In this document: one piece after another, positions 27,349-37,083 of the stretch
Layout of the letters: each line of letters starts with the position of its first letter
Numbering within the stretch: the first letter of the stretch is position 1
Source: Labilibaculum antarcticum
GTDB lineage: Bacteria; Bacteroidota; Bacteroidia; Bacteroidales; Marinifilaceae
Length of the DNA: 64,000 bases
Assembly (NCBI RefSeq): GCF_002356295.1
Contig: NZ_AP018042.1
Coordinates: forward strand, 5,054,361-5,118,360
Direction: 5' to 3'
Notes under the pieces: generated by a model
Seen by the model: the letters and a program-made list of their open reading frames with translations, nothing else
Database searches by the model: none
Told to the model about the DNA's origin: nothing
Made by a program: the position numbers and the translations under genes

Positions 27349-29850
27349 CTATTCTAATTCTTTCTGTAGTTTCAGAACTTTAGTAGTTATTTTCTGTTTG
27401 GCTTTATCAAAACCTACAGAGATGGTGTCGCCTTCTGAAATACTTGCTTTTATAATGACTTCTGCCATTTCATCTTCCAAATATTTTTGAATGGCACGTT
27501 TTAATGGACGAGCACCGAATTGAACATCATAACCTTTTTCAGCAATAAAATCTTTGGCTGCCGAAGACATCTTAATATGGTACCCCAGTTCATTAACTCT
27601 CTTGTATAAGCCATCAAGTTCTATATCGATGATCTTATGAATGTCTTTTTGAGTTAGAGAATTAAACATGACCAAGTCATCAATTCTGTTAAGAAATTCG
27701 GGAGCAAATGCTTTTTTTAGTGCTTTATGAATAATATTGTTGGTGTAGTCATTAGATTCAGATCCTCCTGATTGGAATCCAATTCCTTTCCCAAAATCTT
27801 TTAATTCTCTACTGCCAATATTGGAAGTCATGATGATAATGCTATTTTTAAAATCAACCTTACGTCCCAAGCTATCAGTTAATTGACCGTCATCTAGAAC
27901 TTGCAGTAAAATATTAAAAACATCTGGATGTGCTTTTTCAATTTCATCCAAGAGTACAACAGAATAAGGCTTGCGTCTTACTTTTTCTGTCAATTGGCCA
28001 CCTTCTTCATAACCAACATAACCCGGAGGTGCTCCAACTAATCTAGATACAGCAAATTTCTCCATGTATTCGCTCATGTCAATTCGTATAAGCGAGTCAT
28101 TGCTGTCGAACAAATAGTTTGATAAAACCTTAGCTAGTTGAGTTTTACCAACGCCAGTTGGCCCTAGAAATATGAATGTGCCAATTGGTTTGTTCGGATC
28201 TTTTAAACCAGCTCTATTCCTTTGAATGGCTTTTACAATTTTACTAATGGCATCTTCTTGTCCAATAACTTTTCCTTGAAGTTCAGTAGCCATTTTTAAA
28301 AGTCTGGAGCCTTCTGCCTGAGCAATTCTTTTTACGGGGACTCCAGTCATCATTGCAACCACTTCGGCAATATCGTCTGCAGAAACTTTTTCCTTTTTAA
28401 GGCTAAGTTCTTGTTCCCATTTGTCTTTTTCCCGATCTAAATCTTCCGAAAAAGTTTTTTCTTTATCTCTAAAACTTGCTGCTAACTCAAACTTCTGCGC
28501 TTTAACAGCTTTAATTTTATTTTGACGGGTTTCTTCTATTTTTTTCTCTAATTCTTCGATGATTACAGGAACGTGAATATTTGAAATATGAACACGTGAT
28601 CCTGATTCGTCAAGAGCATCAATTGCTTTGTCTGGCAAGTGTCTGTCGCTTATGTATCTGGACGTTAGTTTGACACAAGCTTCAATGGCTTCTTTTGTGT
28701 AGAAAACATTATGATGGTCTTCGTATCGTTCCTTAATATTATTTAGAATCTCTATTGTTTCTTCAGGAGAGGTTGGTTCAACCATCACTTTCTGAAAACG
28801 TCTTTCTAAGGCTCCATCTTTTTCAATATTTTGACGATACTCATCAAGCGTTGTTGCTCCAATGCATTGAATTTCACCTCTTGCCAAGGCTGGTTTAAGC
28901 ATGTTTGCTGCATCTAGTGATCCTGTAGCTCCACCAGCTCCTACAATAGTGTGAATTTCATCAATAAAAAGAATAATGTCAGTTGTTTTTGAAAGCTCGT
29001 TTAAAATGGCTTTCATTCTTTCTTCAAACTGACCTCGATACTTTGTTCCAGCAACAATTGAGGCTAAATCCAAAGAAACAACTCTCTTTCCAAACAGAAC
29101 TCTTGACACCTTTTTTTGAATGATCCGTAAAGCAAGTCCTTCAGCAATAGCTGATTTACCAACGCCAGGCTCACCAATTAAAATTGGATTGTTCTTTTTT
29201 CTACGACTTAAAATTTGTGCCAATCGTTCAATTTCCCTTTCTCTTCCAACAATGGGGTCCAGAGTACCTTCTTCTGCTGATTTGGTTATATCAATACCAA
29301 AATTATCTAATACTGGAGTTTCAGATTTTCCCCTTGATGTAGTTCTTTTAGATTCACCACCAGACAATCCGCCTTTTTCTTCATGATCTTCTGGATTATA
29401 GTCTGCCTGTGCTTTAGGGAAGAGTGTTTTTAAATTATCTTTCACTTTATTGTAGTCTATGGTATTGTCCTCTAGAACTTGAGTTACCAAACTCTTTTCA
29501 TCTTTTAAGATGGCCAAAAGGAGATGACTTGTGTCAATAGTGTTATTTTTTAGGGCTTTAGCTTCAAGATATATTAATTTAAGAACACGTTCCGCTGATC
29601 TTTGCAGGGGAATATTGTTTTGATCTAAGTCAGATATTGCATCTGATTTCAGATTTTTCTCAATGTTTTTTCGAATATCGTAAAGGTTGGCTCCTAATGA
29701 AATTAGAATATCAACAGCAATACCTTCACCCTCACGAAGAATTCCTAAAAACAAATGTTCCGTTCCAATAGCATTATTACCAAGCCTTTCAGCTTCCTCT
29801 TTGCTATAAGAAAGTACATCTTTTATACGAGGTGAAAATTTTGAATCCAT
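27349..29850 (-). CDS. clpC: ATP-dependent Clp protease ATPase subunit ClpC
   Basis: AAA+ unfoldase that feeds proteins to ClpP. The ATG at 29850 (MDSKFSPRIKDVLSYSKEEA) is chosen from family alignment and gives 833 residues; an in-frame start nine codons earlier is less likely. An N-terminal Clp repeat domain spans about 1-145. D1 has Walker A GEPGVGKSAIAEG near 228, followed by a middle UVR-like segment (KAQKFELAASFRDKE). D2 has Walker A GPTGVGKTQLAK near 563. The UVR element and short middle domain indicate ClpC rather than ClpB. It is divergent from gyrA. Confidence 0.96.
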   Translation of the reverse strand: MDSKFSPRIKDVLSYSKEEAERLGNNAIGTEHLFLGILREGEGIAVDILISLGANLYDIRKNIEKNLKSDAISDLDQNNIPLQRSAERVLKLIYLEAKALKNNTIDTSHLLLAILKDEKSLVTQVLEDNTIDYNKVKDNLKTLFPKAQADYNPEDHEEKGGLSGGESKRTTSRGKSETPVLDNFGIDITKSAEEGTLDPIVGREREIERLAQILSRRKKNNPILIGEPGVGKSAIAEGLALRIIQKKVSRVLFGKRVVSLDLASIVAGTKYRGQFEERMKAILNELSKTTDIILFIDEIHTIVGAGGATGSLDAANMLKPALARGEIQCIGATTLDEYRQNIEKDGALERRFQKVMVEPTSPEETIEILNNIKERYEDHHNVFYTKEAIEACVKLTSRYISDRHLPDKAIDALDESGSRVHISNIHVPVIIEELEKKIEETRQNKIKAVKAQKFELAASFRDKEKTFSEDLDREKDKWEQELSLKKEKVSADDIAEVVAMMTGVPVKRIAQAEGSRLLKMATELQGKVIGQEDAISKIVKAIQRNRAGLKDPNKPIGTFIFLGPTGVGKTQLAKVLSNYLFDSNDSLIRIDMSEYMEKFAVSRLVGAPPGYVGYEEGGQLTEKVRRKPYSVVLLDEIEKAHPDVFNILLQVLDDGQLTDSLGRKVDFKNSIIIMTSNIGSRELKDFGKGIGFQSGGSESNDYTNNIIHKALKKAFAPEFLNRIDDLVMFNSLTQKDIHKIIDIELDGLYKRVNELGYHIKMSSAAKDFIAEKGYDVQFGARPLKRAIQKYLEDEMAEVIIKASISEGDTISVGFDKAKQKITTKVLKLQKELE

Positions 29851-30150
29851 ATAGTCGGTCTTTAATAATTTTAACAAATCAATATAAATTAATCGGTAAA
29901 TTCATCCCGATTTTGTAATTGTAGCATTAAAATAACAAAAAATAATTAGATACAAGCCTAAATTGGCTATCAAATTTTCATCTCTTATCTATCTAAATTA
30001 GCAATTAAACTAATAATCAACCAATAATGCGAAACGGGGTGATATTTATCTTAATCCATTCATAAATATCACTTCCTTTGTTACGCAAAATCTACATATT
30101 TTGTTACTTTTGTAATTCCGAGAAATGATTAGAATTTTAAAATAAATATA
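29851..30150. other. Divergent clpC-gyrA intergenic region
   Basis: 300 bp, AT-rich. The gyrA promoter candidate lies at 30077-30112. No convincing box for clpC was found, and no CIRCE or CtsR operator was recognised. Confidence 0.6.
30077..30112 (+). promoter_or_regulatory. Candidate gyrA promoter
   Basis: TACTTTTG at 30105-30112 matches TAnnTTTG. TTTG at 30077-30080 lies 24 bp upstream, longer than ideal. The ATG is 38 bp downstream. Confidence 0.5.
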
Positions 30151-32679
30151 ATGACTACTGGAGAGAGAATTATACGTATTAATATAGAAGAGGAAATGAA
30201 ATCAGCCTACATTGATTACTCAATGTCGGTGATTGTTTCCAGAGCTTTGCCAGATGTTAGGGATGGATTAAAACCTGTTCATCGCAGAGTATTGTTTGGA
30301 ATGGGAGAGTTGGGAATGACATCAACTAAACCTTACAAGAAATCAGCTAGAATTGTTGGAGAAGTATTAGGTAAGTATCATCCACATGGTGATAGTTCTG
30401 TATACATGACAATGGTTCGTATGGCTCAACATTGGTCTTTGCGTTATCCTCTCATTGATGGTCAGGGAAATTTTGGTTCTGTTGATGGTGATAGCCCGGC
30501 AGCTATGCGTTATACTGAGGCCAGAATGAAAAAAATTGCTGAAGAGATATTAGCCGATCTTGACAAGGATACAGTTGATATGACTTCCAATTTTGATGAG
30601 TCCTTACTGGAACCAACGGTTCTTCCTACTCGAATTCCAAATCTTTTAGTTAATGGAGCTTCGGGAATTGCTGTTGGCATGGCAACAAATATGGCGCCAC
30701 ATAATTTATCTGATGTTATTGATGCAATAGTCACTTATATTGATGACAATGATGTCTCAATGGAGGATTTGATTCGTATTGTGAAAGCGCCTGATTTCCC
30801 TACAGGAGGAACAATTTACGGTTATCAAGGTGTTAAAGATGCATTTGAGACAGGTAGAGGTCGTGTTGTTGTGCGTTCGAAAACGAATATTGAAACAACG
30901 GACAATGGACGTGAAAAAATAATCGTAAGTGAAATTCCTTATATGGTTAATAAGGCTGAGTTGATTATCAAAGCAGCAGACTTAATCAATGATAAAAAGA
31001 TAGAAGGAATTTCAAATGTAAATGATGAGTCTGACCGTAACGGTATGCGTATCGTTTTCGATCTAAAAAGAGATGCGATTGCCAACGTTGTTTTAAACAA
31101 GTTGTTTAAATATACTCAAATGCAAACGTCTTTCAGCGTTAATAATATTGCGTTGGTTAAAGGACGTCCCAAAATGTTAAATCTTAGGGATTTAATAGTG
31201 CATTTTGTTGAACATAGACATGAGGTTGTTATTCGAAGAACTCAATTTGAATTAAGACAAGCAGAAGCTAAGGCTCATATTTTAAAAGGCTTGATTATTG
31301 CTTTGGATCATATCGATGAAGTAATTGCATTAATTAGAGCATCTAAAACTCCGGAAGAAGCTAGAATAGGCTTAATGTCTAACTTTTCGTTAGATGAGCT
31401 ACAAGCTAAGGCAATTTTGGATATGCGTTTGCAGAAATTAACCGGTCTTGAGAGAGATAAACTGCATGCGGAATATGAAGAATTGATGAAATTGATTGAT
31501 TATTTGAATTCAATTCTTAATAATGAACCAATTCGAATGGATATCATTAAAAATGAACTTCTTGATGTGAAAGCTAAATATGGCGATGAAAGAAGAACTG
31601 ATATCGTTTATGCTTCAGAAGAGTTTAATCCGGAAGATTTTTATGCTGATGAAGAAATGGTAATTACCATTTCAAGAATGGGCTATATTAAACGAACACC
31701 ACTCGGCGAATTCAAAACTCAAAATAGAGGTGGAGTAGGTTCTAAAGGAAGTATTACTAGAGAAGAAGATTTCTTAGAGCATATGATTATGGCAACAATG
31801 CATAATACTATGTTGTTCTTCACAGAAAAAGGGAAATGCTTTTGGTTGAAAGTTTACGAAATTCCTGAAGGAACCAAACAATCTAAAGGTAGAGCGATTC
31901 AAAATCTATTGAATATTGAACAGGATGATAAGGTGAAAGCTTACATTAATGTTCTTAATTTAAAAGAAGAAGAATATATCAATAATAATAACATTGTTCT
32001 TTGTACTAAGAAAGGTGTTATTAAGAAAACTTCACTGGAAGCTTATTCTCGTCCGAGAGTTAACGGTGTAAATGCGATTACTATTCGTGAAGGAGATCAA
32101 TTGCTTGAAGCTAAACTTACAAATGGGAACAATGAGATTTTAATTGCCGGACGTTCAGGAAAAGCGATTAGATTTGCTGAAAGTCAGGTGCGACCAATGG
32201 GAAGAACAGCCTCTGGAGTACGTGGAATTACGCTAAAAGATGAAAGCGACGAGGTAGTTGGCATGATATGTGTTAAGAATGGAGAAGAGGATATTCTTGT
32301 TGTTTCTGAAAATGGTTTTGGAAAACGTTCTAAAATTGATGATTACAGAATTACCAATAGAGGTGGTAAAGGTGTTAAAACCATTAGTATCACTGAGAAA
32401 ACAGGTGATTTAATTGCTATTAAAAATGTAACCGATACTGAAGATCTAATGATCATCAATAAATCTGGAATTACAATTAGAATGGCTGTTTCTAATTTAA
32501 GAGTTATGGGACGTGCTACCCAGGGAGTTCGTTTAATTAACCTGAGTAAGAAAAATGATTCGATCGCAGCTGTTGCTAAAGTAAATTCTTCACCTGAAGA
32601 AGCTGAATTAACGGAAGAGAAACCAGCAGAAGGAGAAGAGTCAACTGAGTCAACAGGACCAGTAGAAGGAGATGAGTAA
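30151..32679 (+). CDS. gyrA: DNA gyrase subunit A
   Basis: Cuts and rejoins DNA during ATP-driven negative supercoiling with GyrB. The 842 residues include the catalytic tyrosine Tyr121 ([12 protein letters not shown]) and a winged-helix QRDR segment [17 protein letters not shown] at about 78-93. The position equivalent to E. coli Asp87 is Met86 here (codon 30406-30408). C-terminal beta-pinwheel repeats follow from about 500, with a gyrase-box-like [10 protein letters not shown] near 528. The tail beyond 820 is very acidic (Glu-rich). The C-terminal domain favours GyrA over ParC. Confidence 0.97.
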   Translation: MTTGERIIRINIEEEMKSAYIDYSMSVIVSRALPDVRDGLKPVHRRVLFGMGELGMTSTKPYKKSARIVGEVLGKYHPHGDSSVYMTMVRMAQHWSLRYPLIDGQGNFGSVDGDSPAAMRYTEARMKKIAEEILADLDKDTVDMTSNFDESLLEPTVLPTRIPNLLVNGASGIAVGMATNMAPHNLSDVIDAIVTYIDDNDVSMEDLIRIVKAPDFPTGGTIYGYQGVKDAFETGRGRVVVRSKTNIETTDNGREKIIVSEIPYMVNKAELIIKAADLINDKKIEGISNVNDESDRNGMRIVFDLKRDAIANVVLNKLFKYTQMQTSFSVNNIALVKGRPKMLNLRDLIVHFVEHRHEVVIRRTQFELRQAEAKAHILKGLIIALDHIDEVIALIRASKTPEEARIGLMSNFSLDELQAKAILDMRLQKLTGLERDKLHAEYEELMKLIDYLNSILNNEPIRMDIIKNELLDVKAKYGDERRTDIVYASEEFNPEDFYADEEMVITISRMGYIKRTPLGEFKTQNRGGVGSKGSITREEDFLEHMIMATMHNTMLFFTEKGKCFWLKVYEIPEGTKQSKGRAIQNLLNIEQDDKVKAYINVLNLKEEEYINNNNIVLCTKKGVIKKTSLEAYSRPRVNGVNAITIREGDQLLEAKLTNGNNEILIAGRSGKAIRFAESQVRPMGRTASGVRGITLKDESDEVVGMICVKNGEEDILVVSENGFGKRSKIDDYRITNRGGKGVKTISITEKTGDLIAIKNVTDTEDLMIINKSGITIRMAVSNLRVMGRATQGVRLINLSKKNDSIAAVAKVNSSPEEAELTEEKPAEGEESTESTGPVEGDE

Positions 32680-32711
32680 AGAATAAATACTTAGACTAAA
32701 TATAAAGAAAC

Positions 32712-32760
32712 CAATCTTGTGCTTTAATATGGAATAAAAATATATTTTTGTGCAAGATTG
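32712..32760. promoter_or_regulatory. TPR gene promoter box inside an inverted repeat
   Basis: TATTTTTG at 32743-32750 is an exact TAnnTTTG match. CAATCTTG (32712-32719) and CAAGATTG (32753-32760) are perfect 8-bp inverted arms on either side of the promoter, a layout compatible with an operator. Confidence 0.45.
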
Positions 32761-32782
32761 TTATAATAACTAAACATTAATT

Positions 32783-33952
32783 ATGAGAAAAGTATCATTC
32801 ATTCTAGTTATGCTTATGTGTGTTGCAAGTGTAAGCGCACAAAAAAGTAAAGTTACTGGAGCCCAGAATTATCTTACTTCCGGTAAGTTAGATCAGGCAA
32901 AAGAAACTATTGATTTAGGAATTCAGGACGAAAAATGTGTGGAATATGCTAAGGCATATCTTGTGAAAGGAAAAGTATATCAGGCTATCTTTGAGAGTCC
33001 TCTTCCTGCGTACAAGAAATTGTCGGAAAATCCACTTGATGTTGCATTTGATGCTTACATGAAAGCTCTTGAGTTAGATGAGAAGGGGAGAATGGAAAAG
33101 CCTATTACAGCTCAGATGACAAATATGATTCCTGATTACACAAATGAAGCAGTAAACCTTTACAATAAAGGAGATTTTCCTGGTGCTTTAGCTGCTTTTG
33201 AAAGAGTCTTGGAAATTGAAGCAATGGATATGTTTAAGGAAAATGCTACAATTGACACAGCTGTAATTTTTAATGCAGGTATGACTGCTCAAAAGTCTGA
33301 TCAATTAGAGAAAGCTGCTAAATATTACAAGCAATCTATTGAGTACAATTATGGGGGCGCAAAAACTTATGCTAATTTGGCTAAAGTTTTAAATGATTCT
33401 GGAAATAAAGAAGAAGGAGTTAAATACCTGCATAAAGGATTTGAGCTATTTCCAAATGATTCATGGATGTTAGTTGAATTGATAAATCATTACATGTTAG
33501 GTGGAGAGCCTGAAAAAGCTGCTGACTATCTGGATAAAGCAATTGAGTTAGATCCAACAAACAGTTCTTTTTATCGCGCTAAAGGTACATTATATGAAAA
33601 AACCGAGGAATTTGCTAAGGCTGAAGAGATGTACAATAAAGCATTGAGTATGGATCCTGAGGATTTTACTTCTCAGTATAATCTGGGATTGCTAAAACTA
33701 AATTCAGCCATACAAAATCATAAAGCAGCCAATGAAATAATGGATGCTAAAAAGTATAACGAAGCAATTAAAGGTGTTTATACCGAATATGAAGCTGTTG
33801 TTCCATATTTTGAAAAGGTTCTTGAAATGCAACCTGATGAGAAAAATTCTATGATTACTTTGAAAGAGCTATATTTCAAATTAAGAAATGAAAAAGAAGT
33901 TTACCTTGAAAAATATAATCAAATCAAGGCCAAGTTGGATGGAATGGAATAA
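32783..33952 (+). CDS. Exported tetratricopeptide-repeat protein
   Basis: The 389-residue protein starts with a clear signal peptide (MRKVSFILVMLMCVASVSAQ) cleaved after about residue 20. Several TPR units follow, for example AAKYYKQSIEYNYGGAKTYA, ADYLDKAIELDPTNSSFYRA and AEEMYNKALSMDPEDFTSQY between about 170 and 310. It probably acts as a periplasmic scaffold; no partner can be named. It follows gyrA by 103 bp but has its own promoter box. Confidence 0.85.
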   Translation: MRKVSFILVMLMCVASVSAQKSKVTGAQNYLTSGKLDQAKETIDLGIQDEKCVEYAKAYLVKGKVYQAIFESPLPAYKKLSENPLDVAFDAYMKALELDEKGRMEKPITAQMTNMIPDYTNEAVNLYNKGDFPGALAAFERVLEIEAMDMFKENATIDTAVIFNAGMTAQKSDQLEKAAKYYKQSIEYNYGGAKTYANLAKVLNDSGNKEEGVKYLHKGFELFPNDSWMLVELINHYMLGGEPEKAADYLDKAIELDPTNSSFYRAKGTLYEKTEEFAKAEEMYNKALSMDPEDFTSQYNLGLLKLNSAIQNHKAANEIMDAKKYNEAIKGVYTEYEAVVPYFEKVLEMQPDEKNSMITLKELYFKLRNEKEVYLEKYNQIKAKLDGME

Positions 33953-33967
33953 TTCATAAATTATAAA

Positions 33968-33996
33968 ATAAAAGGAAGTTACGGCTTCCTTTTATT
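33968..33996. terminator. Bidirectional terminator between the TPR and histidine kinase genes
   Basis: AAAAGGAAG and CTTCCTTTT form a 9-bp stem with a 5-nt loop and are flanked by A and T runs on both sides. Confidence 0.75.
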
Positions 33997-34096
33997 TCAA
34001 TATACTCTATTTAACGTAATGTTGATTATAGGACAAATGTACGTTTTTTAATAAACTCATAATGAAGGCTAGATATTAAGAAATATCAAGATTGAG

Positions 34097-35809
34097 TTAC
34101 AAAAACCTCTGTAAGACTTCAATTAATTTCTGTGGATCAATAGGCTTTGTAATAAATTCATCAGCCCCAGCATTGAAACATTCTTCCTTTTCGTTGTTAA
34201 ACGTAAAGGCTGTTTGTACAATAACAGGAATACCACTATTAAATGATTTAATTTGTTTAATCGCATCTAAGCCACCAATTTCAGGCATTCTCAAATCCAT
34301 TAATACTAAATCAATTTGAGGATTATTGGTTTGACATATTTCTATTGCGTCCTTTCCATTCCGAGCCCAAATTACATTAGCATCTGTTAATTCAATTATT
34401 GCATTTAGGTAGTTGAAATTAGACTTAACATCTTCAGCTATTAAAATATTGCAATTTGAATAATTAATGGACTTAATTCCTGATTTTTCAATTCTATTTT
34501 CATATTTATCAGAAGAATCTCTTAACAACTTAAGATTTGATTGTCCGGAATCATGCACTTTGAAATAAAAATTTGACCCGATCTCAGCTTCAGAATCAAA
34601 CCAAATTTCGCCATCTAAAAGTTGCACCATTTTTTTACAAAGTGTTAAACCTATTCCTGAACCTTCAAATTTTCGAGTAGAACTGCTTTCACCTTGCCTA
34701 AATAGATCAAAAATAACATCTTGTTTTTCCGAAGAAATACCCACACCTGTATCTTTTATGTAAAACACGGGGTGTTTTTCATTTTCTATAAAATAACCTA
34801 TCTCAATTAATCCTTTTGGGGTGAATTTTATAGCATTATCTATAAGATTATCAAATACTTGAATGATTTTATTCTTGTCGGAATAAATTGAGAACTGGTC
34901 ACTATTATCAGGTAATACAAGCTTTAGCTTAAGTTTGCAATGACTTAACAGATATGTTTTATGGATCTTAAATAGATCTGTTATAATTGGATTTAAAACA
35001 AATTTTTCTTTTTGAATAGCTAATTGGTTCGTTTCCATTTTGGAAACATCAATCAAATTATTTATTAGTTTTAATAGTTTTTTACTATTATTTGAAATGT
35101 GACTTATGAAATTGGTGCGTTGTTCTATATTTATCTCCGTGTCTGACAATAAGTTTGAGAATCCAACTATGGCATTAATTGGAGTCCTAATTTCATGACT
35201 TATATTTGAAAGAAAGGCTGATTTTAATTGCTCTGATTCCTCCGCCTCCTTCTTGGCTTTTTCAAGTTCCTTTTTTGTTTCTGTAATTGTCAGTAAATCC
35301 TGAATAGATATTTCATGTGAGATGCATGCCTGTATGGAAACTGAAAATTTATCTACAACATTTTTTAATTTAGTTTGATCGATATCACTCCAAATTCGTT
35401 TTTCTGACGATGAATAGAGAGCCAAAAATCCAATGTCTTTTAATTGAAAAAAAGTTATTGCTCCCCCCTCTTTCACTTTAAATCCTATTTCATTACTAAT
35501 CTCTTGTGTAAGAACACACGAAAAAGAATTTTGAGATTCAAAACAGTTATCAATAAAATTAGGAATGCATATAGAATCAGTTTTAAGCTTAACAATAGGA
35601 TGCGAATAAATAGCTTTTAATCCAAATTCATTATTCGAAAATGGAATGTGCTTGTTTTTAATCCAAACACCGCCAAATTCGATATTTTTAAATGACATTA
35701 GTGCATGTGAAAATTGCTTACAATTTTCCTTCATATCTAATGATTGTCCAATAGATAGAGATAATTCGTAAAGAAATGAAATGTCTTTTATTATATCGTT
35801 TGTTAGCAT
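34097..35809 (-). CDS. Soluble hybrid sensor histidine kinase with C-terminal receiver
   Basis: Two-component kinase of 570 residues. Residues 1-155 look like a GAF-type sensor and contain no membrane segment. A short coiled coil (about 165-200) leads to the HisKA H-box SNISHEIRTPINAIVGFS near 205. The HATPase domain carries N-box FDNLIDNAIKFTPKG, DTGVGIS and GSGIGLTLCKKMV. A C-terminal receiver follows, with AEDVKSN, the phospho-acceptor in DLVLMDLRMP near 500, and KPIDP. It starts one base after the FIST gene stop, so the two are almost certainly translated together and may act as one cytoplasmic sensing unit. No output domain or cognate response regulator is nearby. Confidence 0.93.
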   Translation of the reverse strand: MLTNDIIKDISFLYELSLSIGQSLDMKENCKQFSHALMSFKNIEFGGVWIKNKHIPFSNNEFGLKAIYSHPIVKLKTDSICIPNFIDNCFESQNSFSCVLTQEISNEIGFKVKEGGAITFFQLKDIGFLALYSSSEKRIWSDIDQTKLKNVVDKFSVSIQACISHEISIQDLLTITETKKELEKAKKEAEESEQLKSAFLSNISHEIRTPINAIVGFSNLLSDTEINIEQRTNFISHISNNSKKLLKLINNLIDVSKMETNQLAIQKEKFVLNPIITDLFKIHKTYLLSHCKLKLKLVLPDNSDQFSIYSDKNKIIQVFDNLIDNAIKFTPKGLIEIGYFIENEKHPVFYIKDTGVGISSEKQDVIFDLFRQGESSSTRKFEGSGIGLTLCKKMVQLLDGEIWFDSEAEIGSNFYFKVHDSGQSNLKLLRDSSDKYENRIEKSGIKSINYSNCNILIAEDVKSNFNYLNAIIELTDANVIWARNGKDAIEICQTNNPQIDLVLMDLRMPEIGGLDAIKQIKSFNSGIPVIVQTAFTFNNEKEECFNAGADEFITKPIDPQKLIEVLQRFL

Positions 35810-35810
35810 T

Positions 35811-36914
35811 CTAATCTGTATATGATAAACCTATAACGATAGATTTATTTAATATTTCAGGATACCCTTCACCACTTGAGTATATTTCACCAATGGAAAG
35901 TGCTCCTTCTAAATTCATCTGACTTTGGTTGTTTTTAATTTCTTCAGCTAAATTAGATAATTCCATATAGAAATCATTATTTAAATGATTAGCTCTTGAT
36001 ATGCAATTGAAAATCAACACATCAGATATTTTTGATTTTTCATTGATATTTTGGGTAATAAGATTTTTAGGAATTGATTTAAAATCTTCCTTTCCCATTG
36101 ACATTAAATCGATAAGTGAATTCTCTGGAATACTACCTGCACATTGCAGGTAACCCTCTTCAGAAACTTTCATTGGGTCTCTTATAATATATTCTTTATT
36201 CTCTTTATAGATTCCAAATGGATAATGGATAGAATTTTCCTCAAAATTTAATCTGTCAAGATCGATGTCTAATACTTCTTTTAAAAATCGCTGGTATACA
36301 ACAAATGCATTCTCCCAATTAAGTTCCTTTATAAAGTTTTTTTCAGTTTTTGTAGCAATAAAAGGGCCAAAAAGTTTTGTCCAACCATGTAAAGCACCTG
36401 TTGTTGCCTTGCTTTTAGTTAGTATGACTATAGATCCTGATCTAAATACTCCATCATTACTAATTAAAATGCCTTCGTTGTTCTCTTTGATTCGTCCGAC
36501 ACCACCTCCTATAAATTTAACATCATTTCCTAAATAGGTATATAATGATCTTAAGTGTTCGGAACTATTGGAGCACAAACCGGATACTAGAACATAAGCT
36601 GTTGAAAATATTGCACTATCCAATTTTGAAATTTGACGGCTAAATATTTCGGGGGAATCAAAATAGATAGAAATAGAATCATCACATATCCATTTGATAA
36701 CAACGCCTTGATTTGATGTTTTTTCGTTGTAGATTATTTGAGGGAATACTCCGCCAGCAAATCGAATATTTTTCTGATTTAATGATTCAACAAGCTCATT
36801 TAAGGAAATTTTAGAATCTTCACCAATAAGTATAAAAGCAAATGAATTATCAGTAGAAGTATGATTTTCTAATGAATTAAGTATTTTTTTTAGGCTTGGA
36901 TTTTCCAGATACAT
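35811..36914 (-). CDS. FIST-domain sensory protein
   Basis: The 367 residues match the FIST N and C domains: EDSKISLNELVESLN, RFAGGVFPQI, FIGGGVGRIKENNEGIL and, in the C-terminal half, GALSIGEIYSSGEGYPEILN, a typical FIST-C ending. FIST domains are thought to bind small ligands such as amino acids; the ligand here is unknown. A good Shine-Dalgarno sequence (AGAGGAG) lies just upstream of the ATG, which is uncommon in this phylum. The gene is the first of a two-gene unit with the hybrid kinase. Confidence 0.9.
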   Translation of the reverse strand: MYLENPSLKKILNSLENHTSTDNSFAFILIGEDSKISLNELVESLNQKNIRFAGGVFPQIIYNEKTSNQGVVIKWICDDSISIYFDSPEIFSRQISKLDSAIFSTAYVLVSGLCSNSSEHLRSLYTYLGNDVKFIGGGVGRIKENNEGILISNDGVFRSGSIVILTKSKATTGALHGWTKLFGPFIATKTEKNFIKELNWENAFVVYQRFLKEVLDIDLDRLNFEENSIHYPFGIYKENKEYIIRDPMKVSEEGYLQCAGSIPENSLIDLMSMGKEDFKSIPKNLITQNINEKSKISDVLIFNCISRANHLNNDFYMELSNLAEEIKNNQSQMNLEGALSIGEIYSSGEGYPEILNKSIVIGLSYTD

Positions 36915-37040
36915 TGCTTCTCCTCTTGAATTATATTAATTACAATTTTAGCGAATTTATGACTACTAACCGATTACATTTGATTAAAGAGCAATATTAC
37001 TATGTCAAGGCTTTCAATTGCTTTGTAAGAGGAGAAAATA

Positions 37041-37077
37041 AAAAAAAACTGGCATTTTTGTGAAAAGCCAGTTTTTT
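37041..37077 (-). terminator. Intrinsic terminator after the double adk gene
   Basis: On the minus strand AAAAAACTGGC pairs with GCCAGTTTTTT around a 13-nt loop. Confidence 0.85.
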
Positions 37078-37083
37078 ATCAAA

